This document shows positions 1 through 7,443 of a stretch of DNA of 14,637 nt, in pieces. Both the position numbers and the translations under genes were made by a program. The stretch spans positions 1 through 14,637 of the forward strand of contig DAOQAY010000068.1 of the NCBI GenBank assembly GCA_035354435.1, given 5' to 3'. Position 1 is the stretch's first letter; the number at the start of each line of letters is the position of its first letter. Under the pieces are notes generated by a model, which did no database searches, was not told the origin of the DNA, and saw nothing but the letters and a program-made list of their open reading frames with translations. The DNA is from JAKLDO01 sp035354435. Lineage in GTDB: Bacteria; UBP6; UBA1177.

Positions 1-332
1 ATTCTGGGTTTTATGAAAGAGCCTTTTTTGTAAGCATGTTTTATAAAGTAGCGGAGCATCTGATGAGCGACTTCAAAATCTGCAATGACACCATCTTTTA
101 AAGGTCTGATAACGGTTATGCTGACAGGCGCTTTTCCTATCATTTCTTTTGCTTCTTTACCGACCGCTCTGACCGATTTGGCTCCTCTTGAATCCTTTTC
201 CTGAACAGCCACGACGCTAGGTTCATTTGCAACGATTCCTTCGCCTTTAACATAAATGAGAGTGTTCGCTGTTCCAAGGTCAATAGCAATGTCGCTTGTG
301 AAAAATGAAAGAAAATTATCAATTTTAAACAT
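1..332 (-). CDS. mreB: Rod shape-determining protein MreB (N-terminal part, cut by window edge)
   Basis: This is the first 110 or so codons of the bacterial actin MreB, which polymerises on the inner face of the cytoplasmic membrane and organises lateral cell-wall synthesis. Seen: the reading frame starts at the ATG at 332 and runs off the left edge without a stop. It carries the actin phosphate-1 loop DLGTANTLIYVKG (about residues 18-30), the NEPSVVAV segment, and the very conserved IRPLKDGVIADF stretch, with a KKGSFIKPR segment at the truncated end. A weak Shine-Dalgarno (GAGG, 344-347 on the complement) lies about 11 nt upstream of the ATG. The gene is divergent from rpoN across a 164-bp region that holds a promoter for each direction. 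Identification is secure. Whether mreC/mreD follow cannot be seen. Confidence 0.96.
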   Translation of the reverse strand, partial: MFKIDNFLSFFTSDIAIDLGTANTLIYVKGEGIVANEPSVVAVQEKDSRGAKSVRAVGKEAKEMIGKAPVSITVIRPLKDGVIADFEVAHQMLRYFIKHAYKKGSFIKPR

Positions 333-375
333 CAGTTTATATACCTCAATTAAATTAAAACAAAAAGCGGTGTCG

Positions 376-404
376 AGTATATTCAAACAGTAAGCCAAAG
401 TAAA
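376..404 (-). promoter_or_regulatory. Putative sigma-70 promoter for mreB
   Basis: On the minus strand a TATACT -10 box (376-381) sits 17 bp downstream of TTTACT (399-404), a 4/6 match to the -35 consensus. Transcription would start near 369 and give a leader of roughly 37 nt before the mreB ATG. The assignment is by consensus match and position only. Confidence 0.5.
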
Positions 405-440
405 GAAGTTTTTTATGATTTTTAACCATAAGCAAATATC

Positions 441-469
441 TTGCCAACCCCTTTTTTTTTGTTTATACT
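441..469 (+). promoter_or_regulatory. Putative sigma-70 promoter for the rpoN-pts operon
   Basis: TTGCCA (441-446), a 17-bp spacer containing a run of T, and TATACT (464-469) match the -35 and -10 consensus at 5/6 each with optimal spacing. The expected start near 476 leaves a leader of only about 20 nt before the rpoN ATG at 497. No sigma-54 (-24/-12) element is visible here, so sigma-54 autoregulation at this promoter is not supported. Confidence 0.65.
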
Positions 470-496
470 TCGTTCGATTTTTCTTTGGGTATAACG

Positions 497-2011
497 ATGG
501 TGCAATCAATCCGCCTGCAACAGAATCTTGTTCAAAAACAAGAGCTTAAAATGACTCAGCAAATGCGCCAAAGCATTGAAATGCTTCTAAAAAACACGAT
601 AGAACTTAGAGATATGCTCCTTGCTGAAGTTGAAGAAAATCCCTTTCTGGAAATTGAAGACTGGGGTGATACTCCGGATGAAACCGGAAATGATAATCCG
701 GATGGAGATTCCAAATATTCAGGCGATGACGGTGAAGAAGCTGTTTCAACACTTAAAACAGGTGACAATGAAACACATATGAGCGATATTCTTGCTGAAT
801 TTGACTGGAATCAGTTAAGGGAAAATTCTTCCAACAGTTTCGGGGAGACAACTTTAAGAAAAAAGAATGACTTTACCGAAGACTTTAATTTCGAGAATGT
901 AATTCCTGCAAAACAGAGTTTCCAGCAGTATCTGGATATGCAGATATGCTCAACGCAATACCCTGATAATATAAAAGAAATTATGATATATATGGCATAT
1001 GACCTTAATGAAAAAGGGTTTGCTCCGGATAGTGACGAAGATATTGCCGCAGTTACAGGTTCAAACCCCGAAGATGTTGCAACAGCACGGAATAATCTTA
1101 AAAAATGTGATCCTGCCGGTTGCGGCTGTTATGATCTTGTTGATTATCTGAAATATATGTTTGCAGAAAATGATTATCTTAACCTCGAAGATAAGCATCT
1201 TAAAGCAATAAATAAACTGCTGAGCGATGAAGCGCTGCTGGCACTCCTGATTAAGAAGGATTTTAATTTACTTTGTGAAGCTCTTGAACTGGACAAAGAG
1301 AACCTGACAGAAGTTCTCACATTTTTCAGAAGCGGCATTTCACCTTATCCGGCTTTCGGTTTTGAAAGGATGCAGACAGAGTATGTGAAGGCTGATATGA
1401 AGGTGTTCCTTATTGACGGAGAGGCGATAATACAGATAGAAGACAAGCTTCTTCCGACTATTTCTCTGAACACAAAAGTTTTTGAAGATGAAATGAAAAA
1501 TGCGACCAGAGATGAAAAACGGTTCATGAAAGAAAAGTACAGGAGTGCTGAGTGGATTATAAAAAGTATCAGTGAAAGGAACAGAACCCTTTATCAGGTT
1601 GCCTCAAGTATTTTTGCACACCAGAAAGCGTTTCTGGAACTTGGTGAAAGTTTTCTTAAACCATTGGCATTAAAGGATATTTCCGAAGATATTGAAAGAC
1701 ATCCTGCAACAGTTTCAAGGCTTACGAACGGAAAGTTCGCAGAAACTCCTCACGGCATTTTTGAACTGAAATATTTCTTCGTCAAACAGATTAACGATAA
1801 TATGACAACAAACCGGAGGCTGGAGCAGAGGATTCGTGAAATAATTGAAAAAGAAGACAAAGAGAACCCGTTCAGTGATGATGATATTGCTCATATGCTG
1901 GGAAGAGAAGGGATCGATATTGCAAGAAGAACTGTTGCAAAATACAGATCAAAATTGAACATTCCGCTTGCAAGAGAGAGAAAAAAGAACTATCAGTTTA
2001 TTGTCGGATGA
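497..2011 (+). CDS. rpoN: RNA polymerase sigma-54 factor RpoN
   Basis: Sigma-54 directs RNA polymerase to -24/-12 promoters that need an AAA+ activator. Seen, numbering from the ATG at 497 (504 aa): an N-terminal glutamine/leucine-rich activator-interacting region (LQQNLVQKQELKMTQQMRQS...), then a very acidic region II (about residues 52-100). A core-binding middle part follows, then a helix-turn-helix around ISEDIERHPATVSRLTNGKF. The C-terminal RpoN box begins ARRTVAKYRSKL (from about residue 476) and contacts the -24 element. An in-frame TTG at 485 is possible, but the ATG at 497 gives the family's usual start; the Shine-Dalgarno is poor (GGG at 487-489). It is the first gene of the plus-strand run, with hprK 20 bp downstream. 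rpoN next to PTS-like genes is a known arrangement in Proteobacteria, where it links nitrogen and carbon control. Confidence 0.96.
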   Translation: MVQSIRLQQNLVQKQELKMTQQMRQSIEMLLKNTIELRDMLLAEVEENPFLEIEDWGDTPDETGNDNPDGDSKYSGDDGEEAVSTLKTGDNETHMSDILAEFDWNQLRENSSNSFGETTLRKKNDFTEDFNFENVIPAKQSFQQYLDMQICSTQYPDNIKEIMIYMAYDLNEKGFAPDSDEDIAAVTGSNPEDVATARNNLKKCDPAGCGCYDLVDYLKYMFAENDYLNLEDKHLKAINKLLSDEALLALLIKKDFNLLCEALELDKENLTEVLTFFRSGISPYPAFGFERMQTEYVKADMKVFLIDGEAIIQIEDKLLPTISLNTKVFEDEMKNATRDEKRFMKEKYRSAEWIIKSISERNRTLYQVASSIFAHQKAFLELGESFLKPLALKDISEDIERHPATVSRLTNGKFAETPHGIFELKYFFVKQINDNMTTNRRLEQRIREIIEKEDKENPFSDDDIAHMLGREGIDIARRTVAKYRSKLNIPLARERKKNYQFIVG

Positions 2012-2031
2012 AAAAATAGGGAGTTGGAAAA

Positions 2032-2985
2032 ATGCCTACATCAGGATCTTTGAACCTGTTTGAGCTTCTGGAGAATAAAAATCTGGAACTGACTCTTGAA
2101 AATTTAAATATTGAGCACCTTCAGACTATTGAAATAAAAGATAACCGGGTTCAGGTCGTAGGTCTGTCAATAGCAGGCTTTACCGATCATCTCTACAAGG
2201 ACAGAATACAGCTTTTCGGAAAGAGTGAAATGGATTACCTGAAAACTCTGGAGCAGAAGGATCAGGTGAAGATGTCAGATACTTTTCTGAAGGAAAATCC
2301 AGTGCTTGTCATTTTTACTCATCCTGAAAGACCGCCTCAGTATTTCAAGGAGATCGCAGACAGATATAATATTCCGCTGATGTCAACACAAATGATATCC
2401 AGTGTTTTTGTCGATTATATCAAAGGTCTTCTTAACAGGCTTCTTTCAGTTTATACAACACTTCATGCTCAACTTATCGATGTTCTCAGTGTCGGTATGC
2501 TGATCATGGGTGAAAGCGGTGTCGGTAAAAGCGAAACGAGTCTTGATCTTGTAATGAAAGGACACAAGCTCATCGCGGATGATGTTGTTGAGATAAAGCA
2601 TATTCCACCCGATCATCTCATAGGAAGCAGTAACGAGATGATGAGAAGTCTTATTGAGATCAGAGGCATAGGTCTGGTCGATCTTCAGCAGATGTTCGGT
2701 GTAACATCTGTAGCCTATGAAAAAGAAATAGACTGCATAGTGAGGCTGGCATTGTGGGATGAAAAACACCATTTCGAATACGAAAGAGTCGGAAGTACCA
2801 TAAATTATTATGAAATACTTGGTGTGAAAAAACCGTATTATATTATTCCGGTAAGACACGGGTCGAACCTCAGTTCTATTATGGAGGCTACGGCCAGAGA
2901 TTATCTGTTGAAAAAAATGGGCATAAACGCAGCTGAGCAGTTTGAAAAAAAACTCTCAGAGAAACTGAAAAAGCTTGGAGGATAG
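2032..2985 (+). CDS. hprK: HPr kinase/phosphorylase HprK
   Basis: A bifunctional cytoplasmic enzyme that phosphorylates Ser46 of HPr using ATP or pyrophosphate, and removes the phosphate with inorganic phosphate. Seen: 317 aa, the usual length; an N-terminal domain (about 1-135); a Walker A loop GESGVGKS at residues 160-167; the catalytic-aspartate segment LIADDVVEI (Asp183/Asp184); and the HprK signature IEIRGIGLVDLQQMFG (about 207-222). The active-site histidine is at 145, but in the context TLHAQ rather than the common VHG. The C-terminal PVRxGxN segment reads PVRHGSN. A Shine-Dalgarno GGGAG is at 2019-2023. The next gene but one is HPr with both His15 and Ser46, so enzyme and substrate are encoded together. 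Kinase activity is a safe inference; the balance of kinase to phosphorylase cannot be read from sequence. Confidence 0.95.
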   Translation: MPTSGSLNLFELLENKNLELTLENLNIEHLQTIEIKDNRVQVVGLSIAGFTDHLYKDRIQLFGKSEMDYLKTLEQKDQVKMSDTFLKENPVLVIFTHPERPPQYFKEIADRYNIPLMSTQMISSVFVDYIKGLLNRLLSVYTTLHAQLIDVLSVGMLIMGESGVGKSETSLDLVMKGHKLIADDVVEIKHIPPDHLIGSSNEMMRSLIEIRGIGLVDLQQMFGVTSVAYEKEIDCIVRLALWDEKHHFEYERVGSTINYYEILGVKKPYYIIPVRHGSNLSSIMEATARDYLLKKMGINAAEQFEKKLSEKLKKLGG

Positions 2986-2988
2986 CAA

Positions 2989-3417
2989 ATGTATTCTTTT
3001 ATTTTTATTACCCACGGCGGACTGGGCAGTATTCTGACGGATATTGCTCAGCGCATCATGGATGAAAACATCTCGGGCAGAACAAAGATCTTTTCTATCG
3101 ATTTTTCCATGGCTGATGTAATGGATGAATTAAAGGAAAAGATCAAAACTTCTGTTGACGAATTCCTTGTAAAAAAGCAAAAGGTAATAATTTTTGTCGA
3201 TATTTTCGGCGGAAGTCCTTCCAATATCGCTTTTTCATTTGCAAAAACAGAAAATGTTGATGTCGTTTCAGGTGTAAACCTTTCAATGGTGATGTATGCT
3301 GTCGAGCATATGAACAGCGGCAAGGATTTTCCTGCAATGATAGAAAGCATTACAAGAACAGGTGCCCAGAATATTACAAGTGCGAAGAAATTACTTATGA
3401 AAAGGGAATCATTATGA
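2989..3417 (+). CDS. PTS EIIA domain protein, mannose/sorbose family (stand-alone)
   Basis: A single-domain (142 aa) cytoplasmic protein of the EIIA-Man fold, which accepts a phosphoryl group from HPr on a histidine. Seen: the N-terminal strand ending ITHGGLG places the acceptor at His9, equivalent to His10 of E. coli ManX. FVDIFGGSPSN (about 67-77) matches the family's VDxxGGSP loop, and SGVNLSMV matches the AGVNIPML segment. The start ATG at 2989 has an ideal GGAGG (2977-2981) overlapping the end of hprK, and the stop overlaps the ptsH start by 4 bp (ATGA), so translation is probably coupled. No EIIB, EIIC or EIID gene is nearby. In Deltaproteobacteria similar stand-alone EIIA-Man proteins lie beside rpoN and HPr, where a regulatory role is thought likely. 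Its target is unknown. Confidence 0.9.
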   Translation: MYSFIFITHGGLGSILTDIAQRIMDENISGRTKIFSIDFSMADVMDELKEKIKTSVDEFLVKKQKVIIFVDIFGGSPSNIAFSFAKTENVDVVSGVNLSMVMYAVEHMNSGKDFPAMIESITRTGAQNITSAKKLLMKRESL

Positions 3418-3683
3418 AGGAAACAGAACTTAAAATTATCAATAAACTCGGGCTTCATGCCAGAGCGGCAAGCATGTTCGTTAAAACGGCGGAAAGATTT
3501 AAATGCAAAGTTGAAATGGAAAAAGAAGGTGTCAGAGTGAATGCTAAAAGCATAATGGGGATACTGATGCTCGCTGCTCCGCTTGGAAGCACGATTAAGT
3601 TATACACCAGCGGTCCTGATGAACTTGAATGTCTGGAAAAGCTGAAAGAGCTTGTTGAGAACAAATTCGGTGAAGGTGAATAG
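3414..3683 (+). CDS. ptsH: Phosphocarrier protein HPr
   Basis: The small (89 aa) cytoplasmic carrier that takes phosphate from EI on a histidine and passes it to EIIA proteins. Seen: NKLGLHARAAS puts the phosphorylated histidine exactly at residue 15 with the family's Arg17. NAKSIMGILMLAA puts the regulatory serine exactly at residue 46, the HprK target. Length and residue numbering agree with canonical HPr. The ATG overlaps the upstream stop by 4 bp, with a purine-rich AAAAGGGA about 8 nt before it. The ptsI start codon follows the stop with no gap. The presence of Ser46 together with hprK means this HPr can carry two different signals, one from PEP through His15 and one from ATP or phosphate through Ser46. 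Confidence 0.97.
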   Translation: MKETELKIINKLGLHARAASMFVKTAERFKCKVEMEKEGVRVNAKSIMGILMLAAPLGSTIKLYTSGPDELECLEKLKELVENKFGEGE

Positions 3684-5447
3684 TTGAAGGAACGCATCCT
3701 CCTTAAAGGTGAAAAGGTTTCTATCGGAATAGGGGTAGGGAGACTTTTCTTTATTGACAGAGATTTTGCAAAGATACCGCATCTTTCACTTCAGGATAAA
3801 AAAGAGATTATAGATGCAGAGGTGGATAGATTCCTTTCTGCTGTCGATATGTGTTCAAGAGAGCTTGAAAAGGTAATAGATGAACTTGATGTTGAAAGTG
3901 AGATCAAATCAATTCTTGAAGCTCACATGATGATGATAACCGATGAAACATTCATTAAGAGCATCACTGATACGATAGAGAAAAAAAAGATAAATTCCGA
4001 ATGGGCTGTCATATCTGTCATACAGCCGATGGTGAATCATCTTGTTGCAAGTGATTCAAGTTATTACCTTAAGGCTAAAGCGGCTGATCTCAATGTAATA
4101 AGGGATAAGATCATTTCAAGTCTGATTTCCGGTTCGGTTTCTGCAACATTTACAAAGAACCTTCCTGAAGAGGATTTCATTCTCGGTGCATCAAATATCT
4201 CCGTAAGTGAGCTGAACTATCTTTCAAAAAATGAAAATTTCAAAGGCATTGTGCTTGAAGCTCCCGGAGGCGTAAGTCATCTTACTGTAGTCATCAGAGC
4301 ACTTGAGATACCGGCAGTGCTCGGAATTCCGGATCTGGTCAAGGAACTTGATTTCAGAGACATTATAATTGTTGACGGCGGTAATGGCGAAGTTGTTTTA
4401 CGACCGTCTGAAAAAGAGATAACAGAGGCTAAAAAGAAAAGAAAGAGGCTTGAGAAATATTTTGCCAAGTTTATGAGCGATGCGTCTGAACCTTCTGTTT
4501 CTAAAGACGGCAGGGTTCTCAAAGTCGGCGGCAACATAGATCAGACTGGTGAAATAGAGTTTGTGAAAAAGAACGGCGGGGAATTTATCGGTCTCTTCAG
4601 AACGGAGCTTATGTTCCTTGATAGATCCGATATTCCTTCTGAAGAAGAGCATTATCAGATATATTATCAGACACTTCACCGTGCTCTGCCTTTGAGAGCG
4701 ACTATAAGGATATTTGATTTCGGTGAAGACAAAAATGGAAGGATAGCCAGCAAAGGTTTCATGGGAATGAGAGGAATAAGGCTCTGTAAGACCAGACCTG
4801 ATGTTTTCATTCCTCAGATTCGGGGTCTTGTGAGAGCCGCCGGACTTGGAAATCTGAATATTCTTCTACCTTTTGTCAGCACGGTACATGAAGTTGATTT
4901 TTTTAAGGAGATGCTTTTTAAAGAAGCTGATTCAATGGGGTTGCGAAAGAATCTGGCAAATGTGAAGACAGGTGCAATGATTGAAGTTCCTTCAGCAGTT
5001 TTTATTGCCGAACAGCTTGCCAGAGAAGTCGATTTCTTCAGTGTCGGGACAAACGACCTTATCCAGTACATGATGGCTGTTGAAAGAAAAGATCAGTTCT
5101 CATCGGAATATTTTTCACATTATCATCCGGCAATAATAAGAGTTCTTTTTCAGCTTGTTCATGTGGCGAAAGAGCAGGATCGAGAGATATCAATATGTGG
5201 AGAAATGGCTTCCGATCCGTATCTGGGGCTGGTTTTTCTTGCTATGGGAGTGTCGTCGCTGAGCATGACACCAGTTGCTATCCCGATAATGAAAAAGATT
5301 ATCAGAAGCGGCTTTGTTTCAGAAGGTGAGACACTGCTTCGCAAAATGCTTCTTTCTTCTGAAAAAGAGGAAGTAGTTAAGATACTTAAAGAATACATGA
5401 CAAATAGATATCCAAATGTTTTTACAAGTGAATGGAACAACAACTGA
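3684..5447 (+). CDS. ptsI: Phosphoenolpyruvate-protein phosphotransferase (enzyme I)
   Basis: Enzyme I transfers phosphate from PEP to HPr. Seen: 587 aa starting at TTG 3684 directly after the ptsH TAG, with GAAGGTGAA as a likely ribosome site. Domains in order: HPr-binding helices and phosphohistidine swivel domain (about 1-230, active His199 in GGVSH), a linker rich in Lys/Glu/Arg, and the TIM-barrel PEP-binding domain (about 265-587). The latter shows IGLFRTELMFLDR, FMGMRGIRLC, MIEVPSAVFIAEQLAREVDF, SVGTNDLIQY and the catalytic-cysteine segment ICGEMASDP. Odd: the swivel motif has Val where T-S-H is usual, and the barrel motif usually DIGGDK reads DFGEDK. All the main catalytic residues I can locate (His, Arg, Cys, Asn-Asp of GTNDL) are kept, so it is probably active, but it is a divergent EI. 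Confidence 0.94.
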   Translation: MKERILLKGEKVSIGIGVGRLFFIDRDFAKIPHLSLQDKKEIIDAEVDRFLSAVDMCSRELEKVIDELDVESEIKSILEAHMMMITDETFIKSITDTIEKKKINSEWAVISVIQPMVNHLVASDSSYYLKAKAADLNVIRDKIISSLISGSVSATFTKNLPEEDFILGASNISVSELNYLSKNENFKGIVLEAPGGVSHLTVVIRALEIPAVLGIPDLVKELDFRDIIIVDGGNGEVVLRPSEKEITEAKKKRKRLEKYFAKFMSDASEPSVSKDGRVLKVGGNIDQTGEIEFVKKNGGEFIGLFRTELMFLDRSDIPSEEEHYQIYYQTLHRALPLRATIRIFDFGEDKNGRIASKGFMGMRGIRLCKTRPDVFIPQIRGLVRAAGLGNLNILLPFVSTVHEVDFFKEMLFKEADSMGLRKNLANVKTGAMIEVPSAVFIAEQLAREVDFFSVGTNDLIQYMMAVERKDQFSSEYFSHYHPAIIRVLFQLVHVAKEQDREISICGEMASDPYLGLVFLAMGVSSLSMTPVAIPIMKKIIRSGFVSEGETLLRKMLLSSEKEEVVKILKEYMTNRYPNVFTSEWNNN

Positions 5448-5459
5448 TGGAGAAGTAAA

Positions 5460-6359
5460 ATGGTGTTAAAATCTGTTTCCACTTTCATTGAAATGGCAAA
5501 AGCCGGAACAAAGAGGAGAATTGCAGTTGCCGCTGCTGAAGATGAACCTGTTTTGATGGCGGTCAAGAATGCTATGGCTGAAGGGATTGTCACTCCCATT
5601 CTTGTCGGGGATGAGCAGGCGATCAGAACGATTTCAGCTACTATCGGATTTAAACTTGACGGAATAGAGATCATCAATGATCCCAAACCGGCATCTGCCT
5701 GTAAAAAAGCCGTTGCTCTTATTAAAGAAGGTAAAGCTGAAATACTTATGAAAGGGCTTGTCAGTACAGCAGATCTTCTGAGAGCTGTTCTTGACAAGGA
5801 GAACGGGCTCAGGAAAGGTGCAACAATAAGTCATATCGCATTTTTTGAAAGTCCTTATTACCACAAACTTCTGCTTGTAACGGATGCCGCTATGAATGTC
5901 GCTCCTGATTTAAAGGATAAGGTTGCTATAGTTGAAAATGCCGTCGAAGTTTATCACAGACTCGGAATTCCGATGCCGAAAGTTTCGATAATCGCTGCTG
6001 TTGAAGTCATCAACGAAAAAATGGAAGCAACTGTACATGCCGGAATGCTTACCATGATGAATAAACGAGGTCAGATCAAGGGTTGTCTTATTGACGGACC
6101 GTTCGCTCTTGACAATGCTATTTCAGAAGAAGCCTGCCATCACAAGAAAATAGAAACTGAAGTCGGCGGAGATTCCGATATTCTTGTTCTTCCGGATATT
6201 GAAGCATCTAATGTGCTTTATAAATGTCTTAATTTCCTTGGAGGCTGCGAATCGGCTGCTGTAATCATGGGTGCAAGTGTTCCGATAGTTCTTACGAGCC
6301 GTGCAGACAGTGAAAAGACTAAACTGAATTCAATTGCCCTTGCTGCGGCAATGAAATAG
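5460..6359 (+). CDS. ptb: Phosphate butyryltransferase
   Basis: Converts butyryl-CoA (or branched acyl-CoA) plus phosphate to acyl phosphate plus CoA in the cytoplasm. Seen: 299 aa, the usual length for Ptb. Family features include ILMKGLVSTADLLRAVL (about 98-114), then the GATISHIAFFE segment, VTDAAMNVAPDLKDK, and the C-terminal GGDSDILVLPDIEASNVLYK and LGGCESAAVIMGASVPIVLTSR segments characteristic of the phosphate acetyl/butyryltransferase superfamily. The ATG at 5460 has GGAG at 5449-5452. It lies 12 bp after ptsI and 13 bp before buk, which supplies the second half of the pathway; this pairing separates it from phosphate acetyltransferase, although acetyl or isobutyryl substrates cannot be excluded. 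No separate promoter is evident, so it is probably read from the rpoN-pts transcript. Confidence 0.93.
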   Translation: MVLKSVSTFIEMAKAGTKRRIAVAAAEDEPVLMAVKNAMAEGIVTPILVGDEQAIRTISATIGFKLDGIEIINDPKPASACKKAVALIKEGKAEILMKGLVSTADLLRAVLDKENGLRKGATISHIAFFESPYYHKLLLVTDAAMNVAPDLKDKVAIVENAVEVYHRLGIPMPKVSIIAAVEVINEKMEATVHAGMLTMMNKRGQIKGCLIDGPFALDNAISEEACHHKKIETEVGGDSDILVLPDIEASNVLYKCLNFLGGCESAAVIMGASVPIVLTSRADSEKTKLNSIALAAAMK

Positions 6360-6372
6360 AGGAGGATAAATA

Positions 6373-7443
6373 ATGAAAATATTAGTCATAAACCCCGGTT
6401 CGACATCGACAAAGATTGCGATTTTTGAAGATACAAAAGAGCTGATGACAAAAAATATAAAACACAGTGTTCAGGATCTTGCAGGTTTTACACGCATTTT
6501 TGAACAGTACGATCTGAGAAAAGAAACAATACTGAACGAGATAAAGAATGCGGGATTTGACATTAAATCTTTTGGTGCGGTGGTAGGAAGAGGCGGCTTG
6601 CTGAAACCGATCAGAGGCGGCGTTTACAAGGTTAACGATCTGATGATAGAAGATCTGAAAATTGCAAAGATGGGCGAACACGCATGTAATCTCGGTGCAC
6701 CGATTGCAAGAGAGATTGCAATTGCAGCCGGAGAGAATGTCCAGGCATATATTGTCGATCCTGTTGTTGTCGATGAAATGGAAGGTATCGCAAGATTTTC
6801 AGGAATTCCGGAGATATCCAGACTGAGCATTTTTCATGCTCTTAACCAGAAAGCAGTTGCCAGAAGATATGCAAGAGAAAGAGGAAAAAAATACGAAGAT
6901 TTCAATTTTATCATTGCTCATCTCGGTGGCGGAGTTTCTGTCGGAGCACATAAAAAAGGAAGAGTTATTGATGTAAACAATGCTCTTAACGGTGAAGGTC
7001 CTTTCTCTCCCGAAAGAAGTGGCGGACTTCCTGCCGGACAGCTTGTCAAAATGTGTTTTTCCGGTAAATATACAGGTGAAGAGATAAATAAAAAACTCAA
7101 AGGAAATGGCGGACTTGTAGCATATCTTGGCACAAACAGCGCTTATGAAGTTGAGAAAAGAGTTCTTGCCGGCGAACACGAAGCTGAAATAGTTTATAAG
7201 GCGATGGCATATCAGGTTTCAAAGGAGATTGGAGCATTGTCTGCGGTACTTGAAGGAAAAGTTGATGCGATTATCCTTACAGGCGGTGTTGCCTATGATA
7301 AGCTCTTTGTTTCATGGGTTAAAGAAAAAGTTTCTTTTATTGCAGAGGTTATTACATATCCCGGTGAAGATGAGATGCAGGCTCTTGCAGACGGTTGTTT
7401 TTACGGCTTGAAAGGCGAAATAGCTGTCAGGGACTATGAATAG
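6373..7443 (+). CDS. buk: Butyrate kinase
   Basis: Makes ATP and butyrate (or a branched short-chain acid) from acyl phosphate and ADP. Seen: 356 aa, typical of Buk and shorter than acetate kinase (about 400). It has the ASKHA-fold phosphate loop INPGSTSTKIAIFED (about 6-20), AVVGRGGLLKPIRGG (about 69-83), HLGGGVSVGAHKKGRVIDVN (a key family motif), GEGPFSPERSGGLP, and ILTGGVAYD near the C terminus. A strong Shine-Dalgarno GAGGAGG precedes the ATG. Immediately downstream, eight bases of its 3' end overlap the start of a lipoprotein gene, and a terminator-like hairpin begins 15 bp after its stop. With ptb it forms a complete substrate-level phosphorylation module. In anaerobes this module serves butyrate formation or branched-chain acid breakdown; the window does not show which. 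Confidence 0.95.
   Translation: MKILVINPGSTSTKIAIFEDTKELMTKNIKHSVQDLAGFTRIFEQYDLRKETILNEIKNAGFDIKSFGAVVGRGGLLKPIRGGVYKVNDLMIEDLKIAKMGEHACNLGAPIAREIAIAAGENVQAYIVDPVVVDEMEGIARFSGIPEISRLSIFHALNQKAVARRYARERGKKYEDFNFIIAHLGGGVSVGAHKKGRVIDVNNALNGEGPFSPERSGGLPAGQLVKMCFSGKYTGEEINKKLKGNGGLVAYLGTNSAYEVEKRVLAGEHEAEIVYKAMAYQVSKEIGALSAVLEGKVDAIILTGGVAYDKLFVSWVKEKVSFIAEVITYPGEDEMQALADGCFYGLKGEIAVRDYE

Noticed and set aside
2446..2859. Minus-strand open frame of 137 codons
   Set aside because: It lies entirely antisense to hprK, has no ribosome site and no recognisable motifs; hprK is unambiguous.
3733..3740. GGGTAGGG, matching the FtsK-orienting KOPS pattern GGGNAGGG
   Set aside because: A single match in 14.6 kb, inside ptsI, is compatible with chance, and KOPS in this lineage is unknown; skew of the motif along a whole chromosome would be needed.
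5159..5797. Minus-strand open frame of 212 codons
   Set aside because: It spans the end of ptsI and start of ptb on the opposite strand, and its Ser/Ala/Ile-rich composition is what antisense reading of those genes gives.
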